This document shows positions 1 to 9,335 of a stretch of 64,000 nucleotides of DNA, one piece after another. Both the position numbers and the translations under genes were made by a program. The DNA lies in assembly GCF_000430645.1 (NCBI RefSeq), contig NZ_AUMK01000003.1:124001-188000 (forward strand), written 5' to 3'. The notes under the pieces were generated by a model. It searched no databases. It was not told the origin of the DNA and saw only the letters and a list, made by a program, of their open reading frames with translations. The DNA is from Aquimarina latercula DSM 2041. Lineage in GTDB: Bacteria; Bacteroidota; Bacteroidia; Flavobacteriales; Flavobacteriaceae. Every line of letters starts with the position of its first letter. Positions within the stretch are counted from its first letter, which is position 1.

Positions 1-40
1 TAAAAAGGTCTTGAATCAAGTTCAGGATGCAATAATATGA
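1..40 (+). CDS. 3' end of an upstream gene, probably hisB (partial)
   Basis: Reading from base 2, an open frame gives a short tail (KKVLNQVQDAII) that ends in TGA at 38-40. This stop overlaps the hisH start as ATGA, a typical coupled junction. HisB proteins (imidazoleglycerol-phosphate dehydratase) commonly end in a S-K-G-V-L-like motif and usually precede hisH in Bacteroidota, so KKVL plus a short extension would fit. Only about 12 codons are visible, so the identity is inferred from context. Confidence 0.4.
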   Translation, partial: KKVLNQVQDAII

Positions 41-630
41 AGATAGTAATTATAAATTACGGAGCAGGAAATATTCAATCGATCAAATTTGCGATTCAAC
101 GATTGGGATATGAAGCTGTCTTAAGTGATGACCCTCAAGAAATAAAATCTGCGGATAAAGTGATTTTTCCTGGAGTAGGAGAAGCGAGCAGTGCTATGAG
201 TAAGTTAAAAGATTCTGGTTTAGATACCTTGGTCCCACAATTAAAGCAACCAGTTTTAGGAATTTGTTTAGGGATGCAATTGATGTGTAATTACACAGAA
301 GAAGGTGATACTAAAGGTTTGGGTATTTTTCATACGGATGTGGTAAAGTTTAATCACGGAGTAAAAGTTCCTCAAATAGGATGGAATCAAATAGAGTCAT
401 TAAGTTCTGCCTTATTTAGTGGAGTAGAAGAGAAGGAGTATATCTATTTAGTTCATAGTTATTATGCTCCTATAATGGAAGAAACCATTGCACAATCTAC
501 TTACGGAGTAACTTATAGTACAGCTTTACAGAAAGATAATTTCTACGGAACTCAATTTCATCCAGAAAAGAGTAGTGATGCGGGAGAGAAGATTTTGAAA
601 AACTTTTTAGAGTTAAAAATTAATAACTAA
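37..630 (+). CDS. hisH: Imidazole glycerol phosphate synthase, glutamine amidotransferase subunit HisH
   Basis: HisH hydrolyses glutamine and channels ammonia to HisF, which makes imidazole glycerol phosphate and AICAR in histidine synthesis. The 197-residue protein is a full-length class I amidotransferase. The nucleophile Cys77 lies in GICLGMQ, and the His175/Glu177 pair lies in QFHPEKS near the C terminus. An oxyanion-type PGVGEA segment is near residue 45. The ATG overlaps the stop of the preceding frame (ATGA), and hisA follows 17 bases downstream, so the gene sits inside the his operon. Confidence 0.97.
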   Translation: MKIVIINYGAGNIQSIKFAIQRLGYEAVLSDDPQEIKSADKVIFPGVGEASSAMSKLKDSGLDTLVPQLKQPVLGICLGMQLMCNYTEEGDTKGLGIFHTDVVKFNHGVKVPQIGWNQIESLSSALFSGVEEKEYIYLVHSYYAPIMEETIAQSTYGVTYSTALQKDNFYGTQFHPEKSSDAGEKILKNFLELKINN

Positions 631-647
631 TAATTATAAAATAAAGC

Positions 648-1376
648 ATGAGGATCATACCTGCAATAGATATCATTGACGGAAAGTGTGTTCGCCTTTC
701 TAAAGGAGATTATGATACTAAAAAAATATATAATGAAAATCCATTAGAAGTAGCAAAAGAATTTGAGGCTCATGGAATTCAATATTTACATTTAGTTGAT
801 CTAGATGGTGCAAAATCTAAGCATATAGTAAATCATAAGGTGTTAGACCAGATAGCTTCTAAAACGGGTTTAAAAATTGATTTTGGAGGAGGTTTAAAAA
901 CAGATGAAGATTTAAAAATAGCTTTTGATAGTGGTGCAAATCAAATTACTGGTGGTAGTATTGCAGTAAAGAATCCTGATATTTTTAAATCTTGGTTGCA
1001 AAAATTCGGGAGTGATAAAATTATTTTAGGAGCAGATGCACAACATGAAAAAATCGCAGTAAGTGGTTGGTTGGAAGAAAGTGATAAAGAGCTAATTCCT
1101 TTTGTTAAAGAATATAAAAAAGAGGGTGTGTCCTATGTGATTTGTACAGATATTAGTAAAGATGGGATGTTAGAAGGACCTTCTTTTGATTTGTATAGAA
1201 AAATGTTGAATGAAATAGGAGATATAAAGCTAATTGCTTCTGGAGGGATTTCAACTTTTGATGAATTACCAAAATTGGCTGAAATTGGATGTGAAGGAAC
1301 AATTATAGGAAAAGCAATTTATGAGAATCGAATAAGTTTAAAACAATTAGAGAATTATATTCTTCAAAACAGTTAG
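648..1376 (+). CDS. hisA: Phosphoribosylformimino-5-aminoimidazole carboxamide ribotide isomerase HisA
   Basis: HisA catalyses the Amadori isomerisation of ProFAR to PRFAR, the substrate of HisF/HisH. The 242-residue (beta/alpha)8 protein begins [17 protein letters not shown], with the catalytic Asp8 on strand 1. Other visible features are the phosphate-binding DFGGG segment, ILGAD and a C-terminal ASGGIS...GTIIGKAIY loop. The length is normal for the family. It lies between hisH and a DinB-like gene in a tightly packed operon, with only six bases to the next start. Confidence 0.97.
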   Translation: MRIIPAIDIIDGKCVRLSKGDYDTKKIYNENPLEVAKEFEAHGIQYLHLVDLDGAKSKHIVNHKVLDQIASKTGLKIDFGGGLKTDEDLKIAFDSGANQITGGSIAVKNPDIFKSWLQKFGSDKIILGADAQHEKIAVSGWLEESDKELIPFVKEYKKEGVSYVICTDISKDGMLEGPSFDLYRKMLNEIGDIKLIASGGISTFDELPKLAEIGCEGTIIGKAIYENRISLKQLENYILQNS

Positions 1377-1382
1377 TAAGTA

Positions 1383-1898
1383 ATGAAAGAGGAAATATCA
1401 CAAGAGTTTAAGGAGCAAATCTCCTATAGATTGGATGAAAGTCTTAGGATGATTACTATTAGTTTTGATCAACTTTCTGAAGATGATATATGGAAACGGT
1501 TTAATCAATCTTCAAATAGTATCGGAAATTTGATGCTTCATCTTTGTGGTAATATTACTCAATATGGTATAGCTTCTCTAGGAGGTTTGGAAGATGAAAG
1601 AGATAGGGATACTGAGTTTGAACCTAAAGAAGGTTTTTTGAAAGAAGAGTTGTTATTAAAACTTAATGAGACTTTAGAACAAGCCAAGACAATCTTGTTC
1701 GATTGTACTATTTCTGAATTAATGAGAAAACGAGAAGTGCAAGGGTTTACTTTTTCAGGAATTGGTATAATGATTCACGTGACTGAACATTTGTCTTATC
1801 ACACGGGGCAAATAGCTTTTTGGACAAAACAATTAAAGAATAAAGATTTAGGTTTTTATGAAGGTATGGATCTAAATATAAAAAATAAAGAAAACTAA
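1383..1898 (+). CDS. DinB-like (DUF1572-type) protein inside the his operon
   Basis: This 171-residue protein looks like a DinB/YfiT four-helix bundle, a family of metal-binding, mostly uncharacterised enzymes that includes some thiol-transferases. The likely metal histidines are in LMLHLCGN (about residue 54) and in the C-terminal [13 protein letters not shown] segment. There is no signal peptide, so it should be cytoplasmic. Its TAA shares a base with the hisF ATG (TAATG at 1896-1900), which implies translational coupling to a histidine enzyme. Its substrate cannot be deduced, and no established role in histidine synthesis is known to me. Confidence 0.8.
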   Translation: MKEEISQEFKEQISYRLDESLRMITISFDQLSEDDIWKRFNQSSNSIGNLMLHLCGNITQYGIASLGGLEDERDRDTEFEPKEGFLKEELLLKLNETLEQAKTILFDCTISELMRKREVQGFTFSGIGIMIHVTEHLSYHTGQIAFWTKQLKNKDLGFYEGMDLNIKNKEN

Positions 1899-2653
1899 TG
1901 TTAACTAAAAGAATTGTACCGTGTTTAGATATTAAAAACGGACGTACGGTAAAAGGAGTCAATTTTGTTGATTTAAGAGATGCTGGAGATCCAGTAGAAT
2001 TAGCAGATGCATATTCTAAAGCAGGAGCCGATGAACTAGTTTTTTTGGATATTTCAGCTACTGAGGAGAGAAGAAAAACACTTGCTAATTTAGTTCTTAG
2101 AGTTGCAGAGAAAGTTAATATACCGTTTACCGTTGGTGGAGGCATATCATCTATAGAAGATGTAGATGTTTTACTGCAAAATGGAGCGGATAAGGTTTCT
2201 GTTAATTCCTCTGCAGTAAAAAATCCACAGTTAATTAATGAATTAGCAGGGAAATTTGGAAGTCAATGTATTACAGTAGCTATAGATGCTAAACAAATTG
2301 ATGGGAAATGGATAGTACATTTGGTCGGAGGAAAAGTACCAACTGAGCTTGATCTATTTGATTGGGCAAAGGAAGTAGAAGAAAGAGGTGCCGGAGAAAT
2401 TTTATTTACTTCTATGGATAATGATGGAACTAAAGATGGTTTTGCTAATCAAGCTTTAGCAAGATTATCTACAGAATTAAATATTCCTATAATTGCATCT
2501 GGTGGAGCAGGTAATACACAACATTTTATAGATACTTTTAAAGAAGGAAAAGCAGATGCTGCATTAGCAGCAAGTGTTTTTCATTTTAAAGAAATAGAAA
2601 TAAAAGATTTAAAAGAGGAATTGCGGTTAAATGAAATTCCGGTAAGATTATAA
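1898..2653 (+). CDS. hisF: Imidazole glycerol phosphate synthase, cyclase subunit HisF
   Basis: HisF closes the imidazole ring of PRFAR using ammonia from HisH. The 251-residue TIM barrel starts [20 protein letters not shown], with the catalytic Asp11. It continues with [21 protein letters not shown] (second catalytic Asp) and IIASGGAGN phosphate-binding loops in canonical order. The start is an ATG overlapping the stop of the DinB-like gene. The length matches the usual 250-255 residues. Confidence 0.97.
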   Translation: MLTKRIVPCLDIKNGRTVKGVNFVDLRDAGDPVELADAYSKAGADELVFLDISATEERRKTLANLVLRVAEKVNIPFTVGGGISSIEDVDVLLQNGADKVSVNSSAVKNPQLINELAGKFGSQCITVAIDAKQIDGKWIVHLVGGKVPTELDLFDWAKEVEERGAGEILFTSMDNDGTKDGFANQALARLSTELNIPIIASGGAGNTQHFIDTFKEGKADAALAASVFHFKEIEIKDLKEELRLNEIPVRL

Positions 2654-2663
2654 CAAAATATAA

Positions 2664-2682
2664 TTCCGGACTTGATCTGGAA
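2664..2682. repeat. Short palindrome between hisF and hisIE
   Basis: The arms TTCCGGA and TCTGGAA flank a CTTGA loop and pair with one G-T mismatch. The wording resembles the small palindromes (TTCCGGA-CTTGA-TCCGGAA type) scattered through several bacterial genomes. Only one copy was noticed here. With no T-run after it, it is unlikely to be a strong terminator, so hisIE can still be co-transcribed. Confidence 0.4.
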
Positions 2683-2703
2683 ACCAAAATATAGATTGAT
2701 AAA

Positions 2704-3300
2704 ATGGAAATAAATTTCAATAAAAATAATGATGGACTTGTTCCGGCAATAATTCAAGATGCAACCACTAGAAATGTTTTGATGCTTGGTTATATGAATG
2801 AGGAGGCTTACCAGAAAACAATAGAAACTAAAAAGGTAACTTTTTTTAGCAGAACTAAGAATAGATTATGGACTAAAGGTGAGGAGAGTGGTAATTTTTT
2901 GAATCTTGTAGATCTAAAAAATGACTGTGATAATGACACCTTATTAATCCAAGTAAACCCAGTGGGTCCAACTTGTCATAAAGGAGATGATACTTGTTGG
3001 GCACAGAAAAATGTTCAGTCTTTTGGTTTTTTGACAGATTTGGAAAACACTATACAGGATAGAAAAGAAAATCAAGATAATGAAAAATCTTATGTAGCAT
3101 CTCTCTTTAGAAAAGGGATAAATAAAGTTGCTCAAAAAGTAGGAGAAGAAGCTGTAGAAGTGGTTATAGAAGCTAAGGATGATAACGAAAAGTTGTTCTT
3201 AGATGAAAGCGCAGACCTTCTTTTTCATTATTTAATTTTACTACAAGCTAAAGGTTATAAGCTTAATGATATTGTAAAAGTGTTAAAATCTAGAGGTTAA
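2704..3300 (+). CDS. hisI: Bifunctional phosphoribosyl-AMP cyclohydrolase / phosphoribosyl-ATP pyrophosphatase HisIE
   Basis: This 198-residue enzyme performs steps 2 and 3 of histidine synthesis. The N-terminal cyclohydrolase domain (about 1-110) has DCDNDTLL and the zinc-type CHKGDDTCW motif. The C-terminal MazG-like pyrophosphohydrolase domain (about 115-198) has KVGEEAVEVVIEAK and the acidic DESADLLFH helix. Domain order and length match the fused HisIE of Bacteroidota. It is the last gene of the cluster: a 148-base gap and unrelated genes follow. Confidence 0.96.
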   Translation: MEINFNKNNDGLVPAIIQDATTRNVLMLGYMNEEAYQKTIETKKVTFFSRTKNRLWTKGEESGNFLNLVDLKNDCDNDTLLIQVNPVGPTCHKGDDTCWAQKNVQSFGFLTDLENTIQDRKENQDNEKSYVASLFRKGINKVAQKVGEEAVEVVIEAKDDNEKLFLDESADLLFHYLILLQAKGYKLNDIVKVLKSRG

Positions 3301-3448
3301 GGGTGTAGGTAAGTGTTGATTTTTGTAAGGGGATGATGTTTTTTTAACATATTTTTATAATTTCGCCGGGCTTTTCGAATACCTGTTAATTTTATTTCGT
3401 TTTTATAGGTAACAAAAAGCTTAAAAATGATACTTACAGATAAATAAA

Positions 3449-6250
3449 TTGATTTTGAAACAAAACTACACAAAGTTACTTTTCGTTTTATTAATATTTT
3501 TTGGCGGTATTGGAGATGCTTTTTCTCAATGTAGCCAAGAACAAATGATAACCATTTGTGATATGGAGACTATCGATTTCGATTTCGATGGTATTCCAGA
3601 TGGTATTATTAATTTGTATGATGAAACAGGTATCGTACCGGAATCAGGAGATTTTTGGGAATCTACAGGAATAGAAGAAGGTGAAGAAGGAATAGAAGCT
3701 TCTGGAGTTTTAAGATTATGGCAGTTAAGAAATGCTTCTGATCTTTATTTTTTTGAACTTAAGAATCCGAATTGCCCAGATGACTATAGAGTTAGAGTTA
3801 ATGTCAAACTTGGTCCGTATGCTGGTATTGCAGCAACAACTGGTTTCTTTCCTGTTTGTGATAATGATGATATTTGTACAGCAGGATTTGAAATAGACAT
3901 TAACCTTTTTGATACATTAGAGTCAAGAGAAGGGTTCGCTCTTCCTCATCTAAACGGTATATGGACTTATACCGGCTCTCTACCTTCTGATACATATATT
4001 CTAAGCGGCTCAAACTTTGGTACAACCATTGAAAATAATGGTGGTTTCCCTGTGGATAGTGAAGATTTTAGTTTTAGGTATACCGTTTTTAATGTAGATA
4101 CTTGTATTACTGAATTTGTAGATGTTCAGATAACTGTAGTAAGACCGGTTACGGCAGGTTATGGATCATCATTTTCGATCTGTGAAGGCGATATCGCATC
4201 TTGGGATATGGATATTAATTTATTCGATAACCGATTTTTAAATGGAGAAGAATTAGGTGGAAGTTGGGAAGACGATGATAATACTGGCCAAATTACAAGT
4301 GCTACGGATGCAGTAATTAATTTGAAAGAGGTCTATGATGCGTTTAGAGCTTCTCCAGAATATGTTCCAGGTTTTAGTTGTATAGATTTTAGTTATACCT
4401 ATAAGATCAACAGTAGATCTCCAATATGTCCTAATGACGAAGAAACGGTAATGTTTGTTATATATGAAGAGTTAAGGCCATTTGCTCCACAGAATTCAGT
4501 GGAAGAAATTTGTCCTAATTCGTCTCCGGCTCAAATTAACCTTTTTGATTTACTTGAGTTTGAACCCGGTTACGTTTATACGGATGGTTCATTAGTGGAT
4601 GATTTTGCGTATTGGACATTTCTTGGAGGTATTCCTTTCAATGGTGATCTTAACTTAGAAAATAATTTAAATGATACACCAGAAGATGAACAACATTTAG
4701 GACCAATTACTATTGCGGGAGCCAGACCAGGGAGTTATAGATTTAGATACGATGTGGTTCCTAGACAAAGCTGTGGTGCAACATTTTCTTATTCCGGTGA
4801 TGTTTGTCAGCCTATTAGTATAGAGAGCAACCCTTGTCCTACTATTTCTACTATAGTTACAATTGTAATTTTACCTCATGATTATGCAGGAGAAGATACT
4901 TTAGATCTAATTATATGTAAGACAGATGCCAATCAATATAGTTTAAGAAGTTTATTAAACTCAGATGGACGAACTATAGAGGAAGGGATTTGGACAGATA
5001 ATAATAATGGAGGTAACGTAGTTGATGATTTATTCTTGGTTCCTGAAGAAATTAATGCTCCAATTTCGTATTCCTTTACACATACAACAACCAACCCTTC
5101 TGGGTGTGTTGATGAAGCTTTATTAGAGTTTACAATTTATAAAGAAGCAAATGCTGGAGCAGGAAGTGGTACCGCTACATCACTATGTTCAGATAATTTA
5201 ACGGTAACACTTTTCAATCTTTTAGAAGGTAATCCTGATCCAACAGGAACGTGGATTGGACCTCTTGGTTATATGTCACCAGATCATCTAGGTATTTTTG
5301 ATGCTTCAGATAATACACTACCAATTCTAGGTCCGGGAGATTATGTATATACTGTTGGAGGTAATGTCGGTTGTAGTTCTCAAGATCAAGCAACAGTAAC
5401 TATAGCTATTGTAGAACCAGTAGAGATTGGTAATGATAGAAGTGATTCTTTTTGTGAAATTGATGGACGTGTTAACTTATTTACAATTTTAGATAATAAT
5501 ACACCAAGAACCGGAACTTTTCAGGATATAGAAAATACAGGTGCTTTAACTCCAGATGGAGTGGTAGAGTTTGATTTATTACCAAATCCCGATAATGAGG
5601 TTAATAAGATTTATAATTTTAGATACGTAATTCCTAACACAGCACCTTGTAATGAATCTTCATTAAATGTAGAAGTACAAATCATAGATTTACCAGAACC
5701 GAATGTGCCGGATCAAGAATTCTGTATTCTTGATGGTAAAAGATTAGATGATATTGAAGTGGATGTATTAAATTATAATTGGTATCCTACATTAGAAAGT
5801 GATATGCCTATTATTGATAATCCATTACTTTTTGATAATCAAATATATTATATCGCAACTGTAGATGCTGATAATTGCGAGTCAGAAAGAGTAACGGTTG
5901 CTGTTAATATTCTTAATATGGGTGAGCGATTCTCTAATGGTGATATATGCGCATTGGATTTTCAAGATGGAGTTTCTCCAGATGGGAATAATCAAAATGA
6001 CACTTTTGATTTGTTTATTGAAGATGAGTTTAATATCCCAGTTGCTTTTCCGGATTTTGATTTGAAGATATATAACAGATACGGAGCAAAAGTATTTGAA
6101 GGAAATAGAAATACTGAGGAGTTCCGGGGAGAAAGTAATGTTTCTATTCGATTGGGAGATGATTTACCATCTGGAACCTATTTCTACATTTTTACACCAA
6201 ACTTTGAAAACAATTTTCCTATTCAAGGAAGCTTTTACCTAAGCAGATAA
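3449..6250 (+). CDS. Large secreted protein with T9SS type-B sorting / gliding-motility C-terminal domain
   Basis: The 933-residue protein starts with a TTG and has a signal peptide (hydrophobic LLFVLLIFFGG, then AFSQ). It contains several degenerate modules of roughly 90 residues, each with a cysteine followed by an LFDLL- or NLF-like motif and a GTW-like strand. This looks like a tandem adhesin-type repeat. The last 90 residues (about 842-933: SPDGNNQNDTF, then LKIYNRYGAKVFEG, then LPSGTYFYIF) match the gliding-motility-associated C-terminal domain (TIGR04131), a type-B cargo signal of the type IX secretion system. A PorP/SprF-like gene follows 3 bases later, the usual SprB-SprF arrangement. 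It is probably an exported, cell-surface protein whose ligand is unknown. Confidence 0.88.
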   Translation: MILKQNYTKLLFVLLIFFGGIGDAFSQCSQEQMITICDMETIDFDFDGIPDGIINLYDETGIVPESGDFWESTGIEEGEEGIEASGVLRLWQLRNASDLYFFELKNPNCPDDYRVRVNVKLGPYAGIAATTGFFPVCDNDDICTAGFEIDINLFDTLESREGFALPHLNGIWTYTGSLPSDTYILSGSNFGTTIENNGGFPVDSEDFSFRYTVFNVDTCITEFVDVQITVVRPVTAGYGSSFSICEGDIASWDMDINLFDNRFLNGEELGGSWEDDDNTGQITSATDAVINLKEVYDAFRASPEYVPGFSCIDFSYTYKINSRSPICPNDEETVMFVIYEELRPFAPQNSVEEICPNSSPAQINLFDLLEFEPGYVYTDGSLVDDFAYWTFLGGIPFNGDLNLENNLNDTPEDEQHLGPITIAGARPGSYRFRYDVVPRQSCGATFSYSGDVCQPISIESNPCPTISTIVTIVILPHDYAGEDTLDLIICKTDANQYSLRSLLNSDGRTIEEGIWTDNNNGGNVVDDLFLVPEEINAPISYSFTHTTTNPSGCVDEALLEFTIYKEANAGAGSGTATSLCSDNLTVTLFNLLEGNPDPTGTWIGPLGYMSPDHLGIFDASDNTLPILGPGDYVYTVGGNVGCSSQDQATVTIAIVEPVEIGNDRSDSFCEIDGRVNLFTILDNNTPRTGTFQDIENTGALTPDGVVEFDLLPNPDNEVNKIYNFRYVIPNTAPCNESSLNVEVQIIDLPEPNVPDQEFCILDGKRLDDIEVDVLNYNWYPTLESDMPIIDNPLLFDNQIYYIATVDADNCESERVTVAVNILNMGERFSNGDICALDFQDGVSPDGNNQNDTFDLFIEDEFNIPVAFPDFDLKIYNRYGAKVFEGNRNTEEFRGESNVSIRLGDDLPSGTYFYIFTPNFENNFPIQGSFYLSR

Positions 6251-6253
6251 ACA

Positions 6254-7171
6254 ATGAAATCACGATTAATTTTTAGTATAGCGATAGTTTTCTGCTCGGT
6301 ATTGTATGCACAGCAGGAACCACAATATTCTCAATATATGTATAACATGAGTACGGTAAACCCTGCTTATGTTACGAACCAGAGTGGATTGATTTCTACT
6401 GGTTTATTATATAGAAGACAATGGACAGGAATTGAAGGCTCACCAGAAACAGCAAATGTATTCGGAAACATTCCATTGAGTGAGAAGATTGAATTAAGTG
6501 TTAATTATGTAAATGACAGAATTGGTGAAGCAATTAGCACCAATAACAATTTCTTTAATGTTGATTTCGCATATATTACACGTATATCAGATCGTTTTAA
6601 ATTATCTTATGGTTTAAAAGTAGGAATCAATAGTTTTAAATTAGATGCTTCTGGTTCTGATGTAGCAGATGATCCTGCATTTGCTGCAAATAATTCTGAA
6701 TTACAGCTAAACATAGGAGCAGGATTATTCTTGTTTTCTAATAATTTTTATGCCGGTATTTCTTCTCCAAATTTATTACCTAATGAGGTGGCTGTCGATG
6801 GTATTGGTGTTTCTCAATCAAAGACCCATTTATATGGAGTTACAGGTTTTGTGTTTGATTTAGTAGATGAGGTTAAACTTAAGCCATCTATGGTTATAAA
6901 GCAGGTTTTAGATTCTCCGCTTACATTTGATATTTCACTTAATTCTTTGATTTATAATAAATTCGAATTAGGTGTTTCTTATCGTTATGAGGATGCTTTT
7001 ATTGCATTGGCTGGATTTAATATAACGAGAAATCTAAAAGTAGGATATTCATATGATTTTAGTACAAGTGAGTTAAGTGGATATAACAATGGAAGTCACG
7101 AAATTATTCTATTATACAATTTCGATTTACTCAATTTTAGTAATAAGTATACATCTCCAAGATTTTATTAA
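6254..7171 (+). CDS. PorP/SprF family type IX secretion membrane protein
   Basis: The 305-residue protein has a signal peptide ending near YAQQEPQYSQYMYN. The PQYSQYM...NPAY opening is characteristic of the PorP/SprF family. The rest reads as alternating amphipathic strands of an outer-membrane beta barrel, ending in an aromatic residue (SPRFY). In Flavobacterium, SprF assists surface display of the neighbouring SprB-like cargo. Here it directly follows a type-B cargo gene and precedes an OmpA-like gene with 3-base gaps, so the three are very likely one operon. Confidence 0.93.
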   Translation: MKSRLIFSIAIVFCSVLYAQQEPQYSQYMYNMSTVNPAYVTNQSGLISTGLLYRRQWTGIEGSPETANVFGNIPLSEKIELSVNYVNDRIGEAISTNNNFFNVDFAYITRISDRFKLSYGLKVGINSFKLDASGSDVADDPAFAANNSELQLNIGAGLFLFSNNFYAGISSPNLLPNEVAVDGIGVSQSKTHLYGVTGFVFDLVDEVKLKPSMVIKQVLDSPLTFDISLNSLIYNKFELGVSYRYEDAFIALAGFNITRNLKVGYSYDFSTSELSGYNNGSHEIILLYNFDLLNFSNKYTSPRFY

Positions 7172-7174
7172 GAT

Positions 7175-9232
7175 ATGAAAACTAAAATAATATTTGTATT
7201 CATCTTATTGATTACACAGTTTATCTTTTCTCAGAAAAAGAGTAGAGCGGATCGTTTTTTTGATAATGGAGATTATATAAATGCGGCATTGCAATACGAA
7301 GAAGAATTAAATCAAGAAGGATATGAAAAACATATTCTTGAAAATATTTCTATTTCATATTACAATACATTTCAGTTTAAAAAGGCGTATAGATATCTTA
7401 AGGTTTTGACTTCGGGTAAGTTTTATGGAAAGGATAAGTCGTATGATAATTCATATAATTTTATGATGCATCAAGTACTTTCTTCCTTAGGAAAATATGA
7501 AATGGCTGTCGATTTCCTAGTGTTATATAAAAAAAATCTGGAAACAAATCCATTAAATAAATTAGATGCAATTGCGACAATAGAAGCTTTTAAATTAAAA
7601 GATGATGATTATGTTGTGAATTCTGTAGCGTTTAATTCTGAAGCTTCAGAGTTTGGAGCGGTAAAATTAGATAGTACTGTGTATTTTGCATCTGACAGAA
7701 GTTCTCATGGTTTTATGAATCAAAAATATAAATGGACGCATAGACCATTTTTAGATATATATACTGTTAAGGTTGATAGCAATAATATAGGAGTCTCCGA
7801 AATTGAGGCTCTTTCTGGAGAAGTTAATTCTAAACTCCACGAAGGTAATTTTTGTTTTACTTCGGATGGTAATACTATATATTTTTCAAAAAGTAATTCA
7901 GAAAAAGGGAAAAAGAAATTTGATAGTCTAAGAAATAATGCAATTCATTTATATAAAGCTAAAAGAGTTGATGGAGAATGGCAGAAGCCAGAAAAATTAA
8001 AATTTAATAATAAAGAATATTCTATAGAACATCCTTCTATTTCAGCAGATGATAGGATGTTGTATTTCTCGTCTAATATGCCAGGCGGATATGGGGATTT
8101 TGATATTTATGTTTCCGAAATTAATATGGATGGAACTTATGGAGAACCAATTAATCTTGGTTCATCTATTAATACAGAAAATAGAGAACAGTTTCCGTTT
8201 ATTTCTAAAGAAGGACATTTGTTTTTTTCTTCTAATGGTCACTTAGGATTAGGAATGATGGATGTTTTTGTCTCTGAATTAAAAGAAAATCAATTTACAA
8301 AACCAGTAAACTTAGGTGCACCAATTAACTCTAGCTACGATGATTTTTCCTTAACGTATTATAATGAAAAAGACGGTTTTTTTGCATCGAATAGAAAAGG
8401 AAAAACAGATGACGACATCTTTTCTTTTTCTCAGATAGGAGAAATATTTTTGAAAGAATATATGGCGAATTTTGAGGTTAGAGATTTTGCTACAGATAAT
8501 TATGTTTCCAATGCTGATGTGTATTTACAAAATGCAGAAAGGCAAAAAGTGTACGAATCTACACTAGATTCAATCTCAGCGTTTAGTTTATCAATTTTTC
8601 CTGGAAAATATGATTTTAGAGCTTCTTCTAATGGATATAAAACTAATATCAAACCTATTCTAGTGAAAGAAAAAGATAATGAAACTTATGTAATTTATTT
8701 AGAAAAGGAAATAGAACTTGCAATTGTAGAGAATTCTAAGGAACGAGAAACAGAAGCTATTACCACTTCTGAAAACACAACTACAAAAAGAAAAGAAAAA
8801 CTTACTGCAGAGGAGTTAAGGTTAAAGTTGCTTTCGGATAAAGTAGGCCCCCCTGTTATCGAAAAGAATGGGAAGCTGTATTTTGATCTTCCACCAATCT
8901 ATTTTGATTATGATAAATGGAATATTAGAGCAGATTCCAAAAAAGTATTGGATGATTTTGCTTTAAAGTTGGAAAAGTACAAAACAGTTTATATTAAAAT
9001 TTCTTCACATACGGATAGTAGAGGTACGGATTCATATAATCAAGTTTTATCTGAAAAAAGAGCAGAATCTACTCGTAATTATTTAGCATTGGTAGGTTAT
9101 GTAAATGCAAGAAGAATGCAATTTAAAGGATTTGGAGAATCTGCACCTTTAATTGATTGTGATACTAAAACCTGTTCAGAAGAAGAGCATCAGATAAACC
9201 GGAGAAGTGAATTTGAGATTATTAAATATTAG
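7175..9232 (+). CDS. OmpA-family protein with TPR, PD40 and carboxypeptidase-regulatory-like regions (PorE-like)
   Basis: This 685-residue envelope protein has, in order: a signal peptide (to about residue 19), TPR-like helices (25-130), PD40/WD40-like strands with repeated YFSS and DIY/DVF motifs (150-430), a carboxypeptidase-regulatory-like fold (about 430-510), a charged linker, and an OmpA peptidoglycan-binding domain (about 565-685; FDYDKW, then SHTDSRG, then LSEKRAESTRNYL and RRSEFEI). This architecture resembles PorE/PG1058-type proteins that anchor type IX components to peptidoglycan. It is the third gene of the cargo-SprF-OmpA trio. The domain calls are firm; the exact partner is inferred. 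Confidence 0.9.
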   Translation: MKTKIIFVFILLITQFIFSQKKSRADRFFDNGDYINAALQYEEELNQEGYEKHILENISISYYNTFQFKKAYRYLKVLTSGKFYGKDKSYDNSYNFMMHQVLSSLGKYEMAVDFLVLYKKNLETNPLNKLDAIATIEAFKLKDDDYVVNSVAFNSEASEFGAVKLDSTVYFASDRSSHGFMNQKYKWTHRPFLDIYTVKVDSNNIGVSEIEALSGEVNSKLHEGNFCFTSDGNTIYFSKSNSEKGKKKFDSLRNNAIHLYKAKRVDGEWQKPEKLKFNNKEYSIEHPSISADDRMLYFSSNMPGGYGDFDIYVSEINMDGTYGEPINLGSSINTENREQFPFISKEGHLFFSSNGHLGLGMMDVFVSELKENQFTKPVNLGAPINSSYDDFSLTYYNEKDGFFASNRKGKTDDDIFSFSQIGEIFLKEYMANFEVRDFATDNYVSNADVYLQNAERQKVYESTLDSISAFSLSIFPGKYDFRASSNGYKTNIKPILVKEKDNETYVIYLEKEIELAIVENSKERETEAITTSENTTTKRKEKLTAEELRLKLLSDKVGPPVIEKNGKLYFDLPPIYFDYDKWNIRADSKKVLDDFALKLEKYKTVYIKISSHTDSRGTDSYNQVLSEKRAESTRNYLALVGYVNARRMQFKGFGESAPLIDCDTKTCSEEEHQINRRSEFEIIKY

Positions 9233-9335
9233 CATGTTTTGGTAATTCTATTTTGAGTAATTATCAATAGTTAAAAAAGATATTTAACTAAAAACTTAGT
9301 TGTAAGTTTGTTTTTTTAACCACAAAACTCAAACT

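Noticed and set aside
1747..2145. 132-codon minus-strand open frame
   Set aside because: It lies antisense across the DinB-like and hisF genes, both clearly real.
3301..3448. Promoter of the T9SS trio
   Set aside because: AT-rich stretches exist, but no TTG with a correctly spaced TAnnTTTG was found, so no site is claimed.
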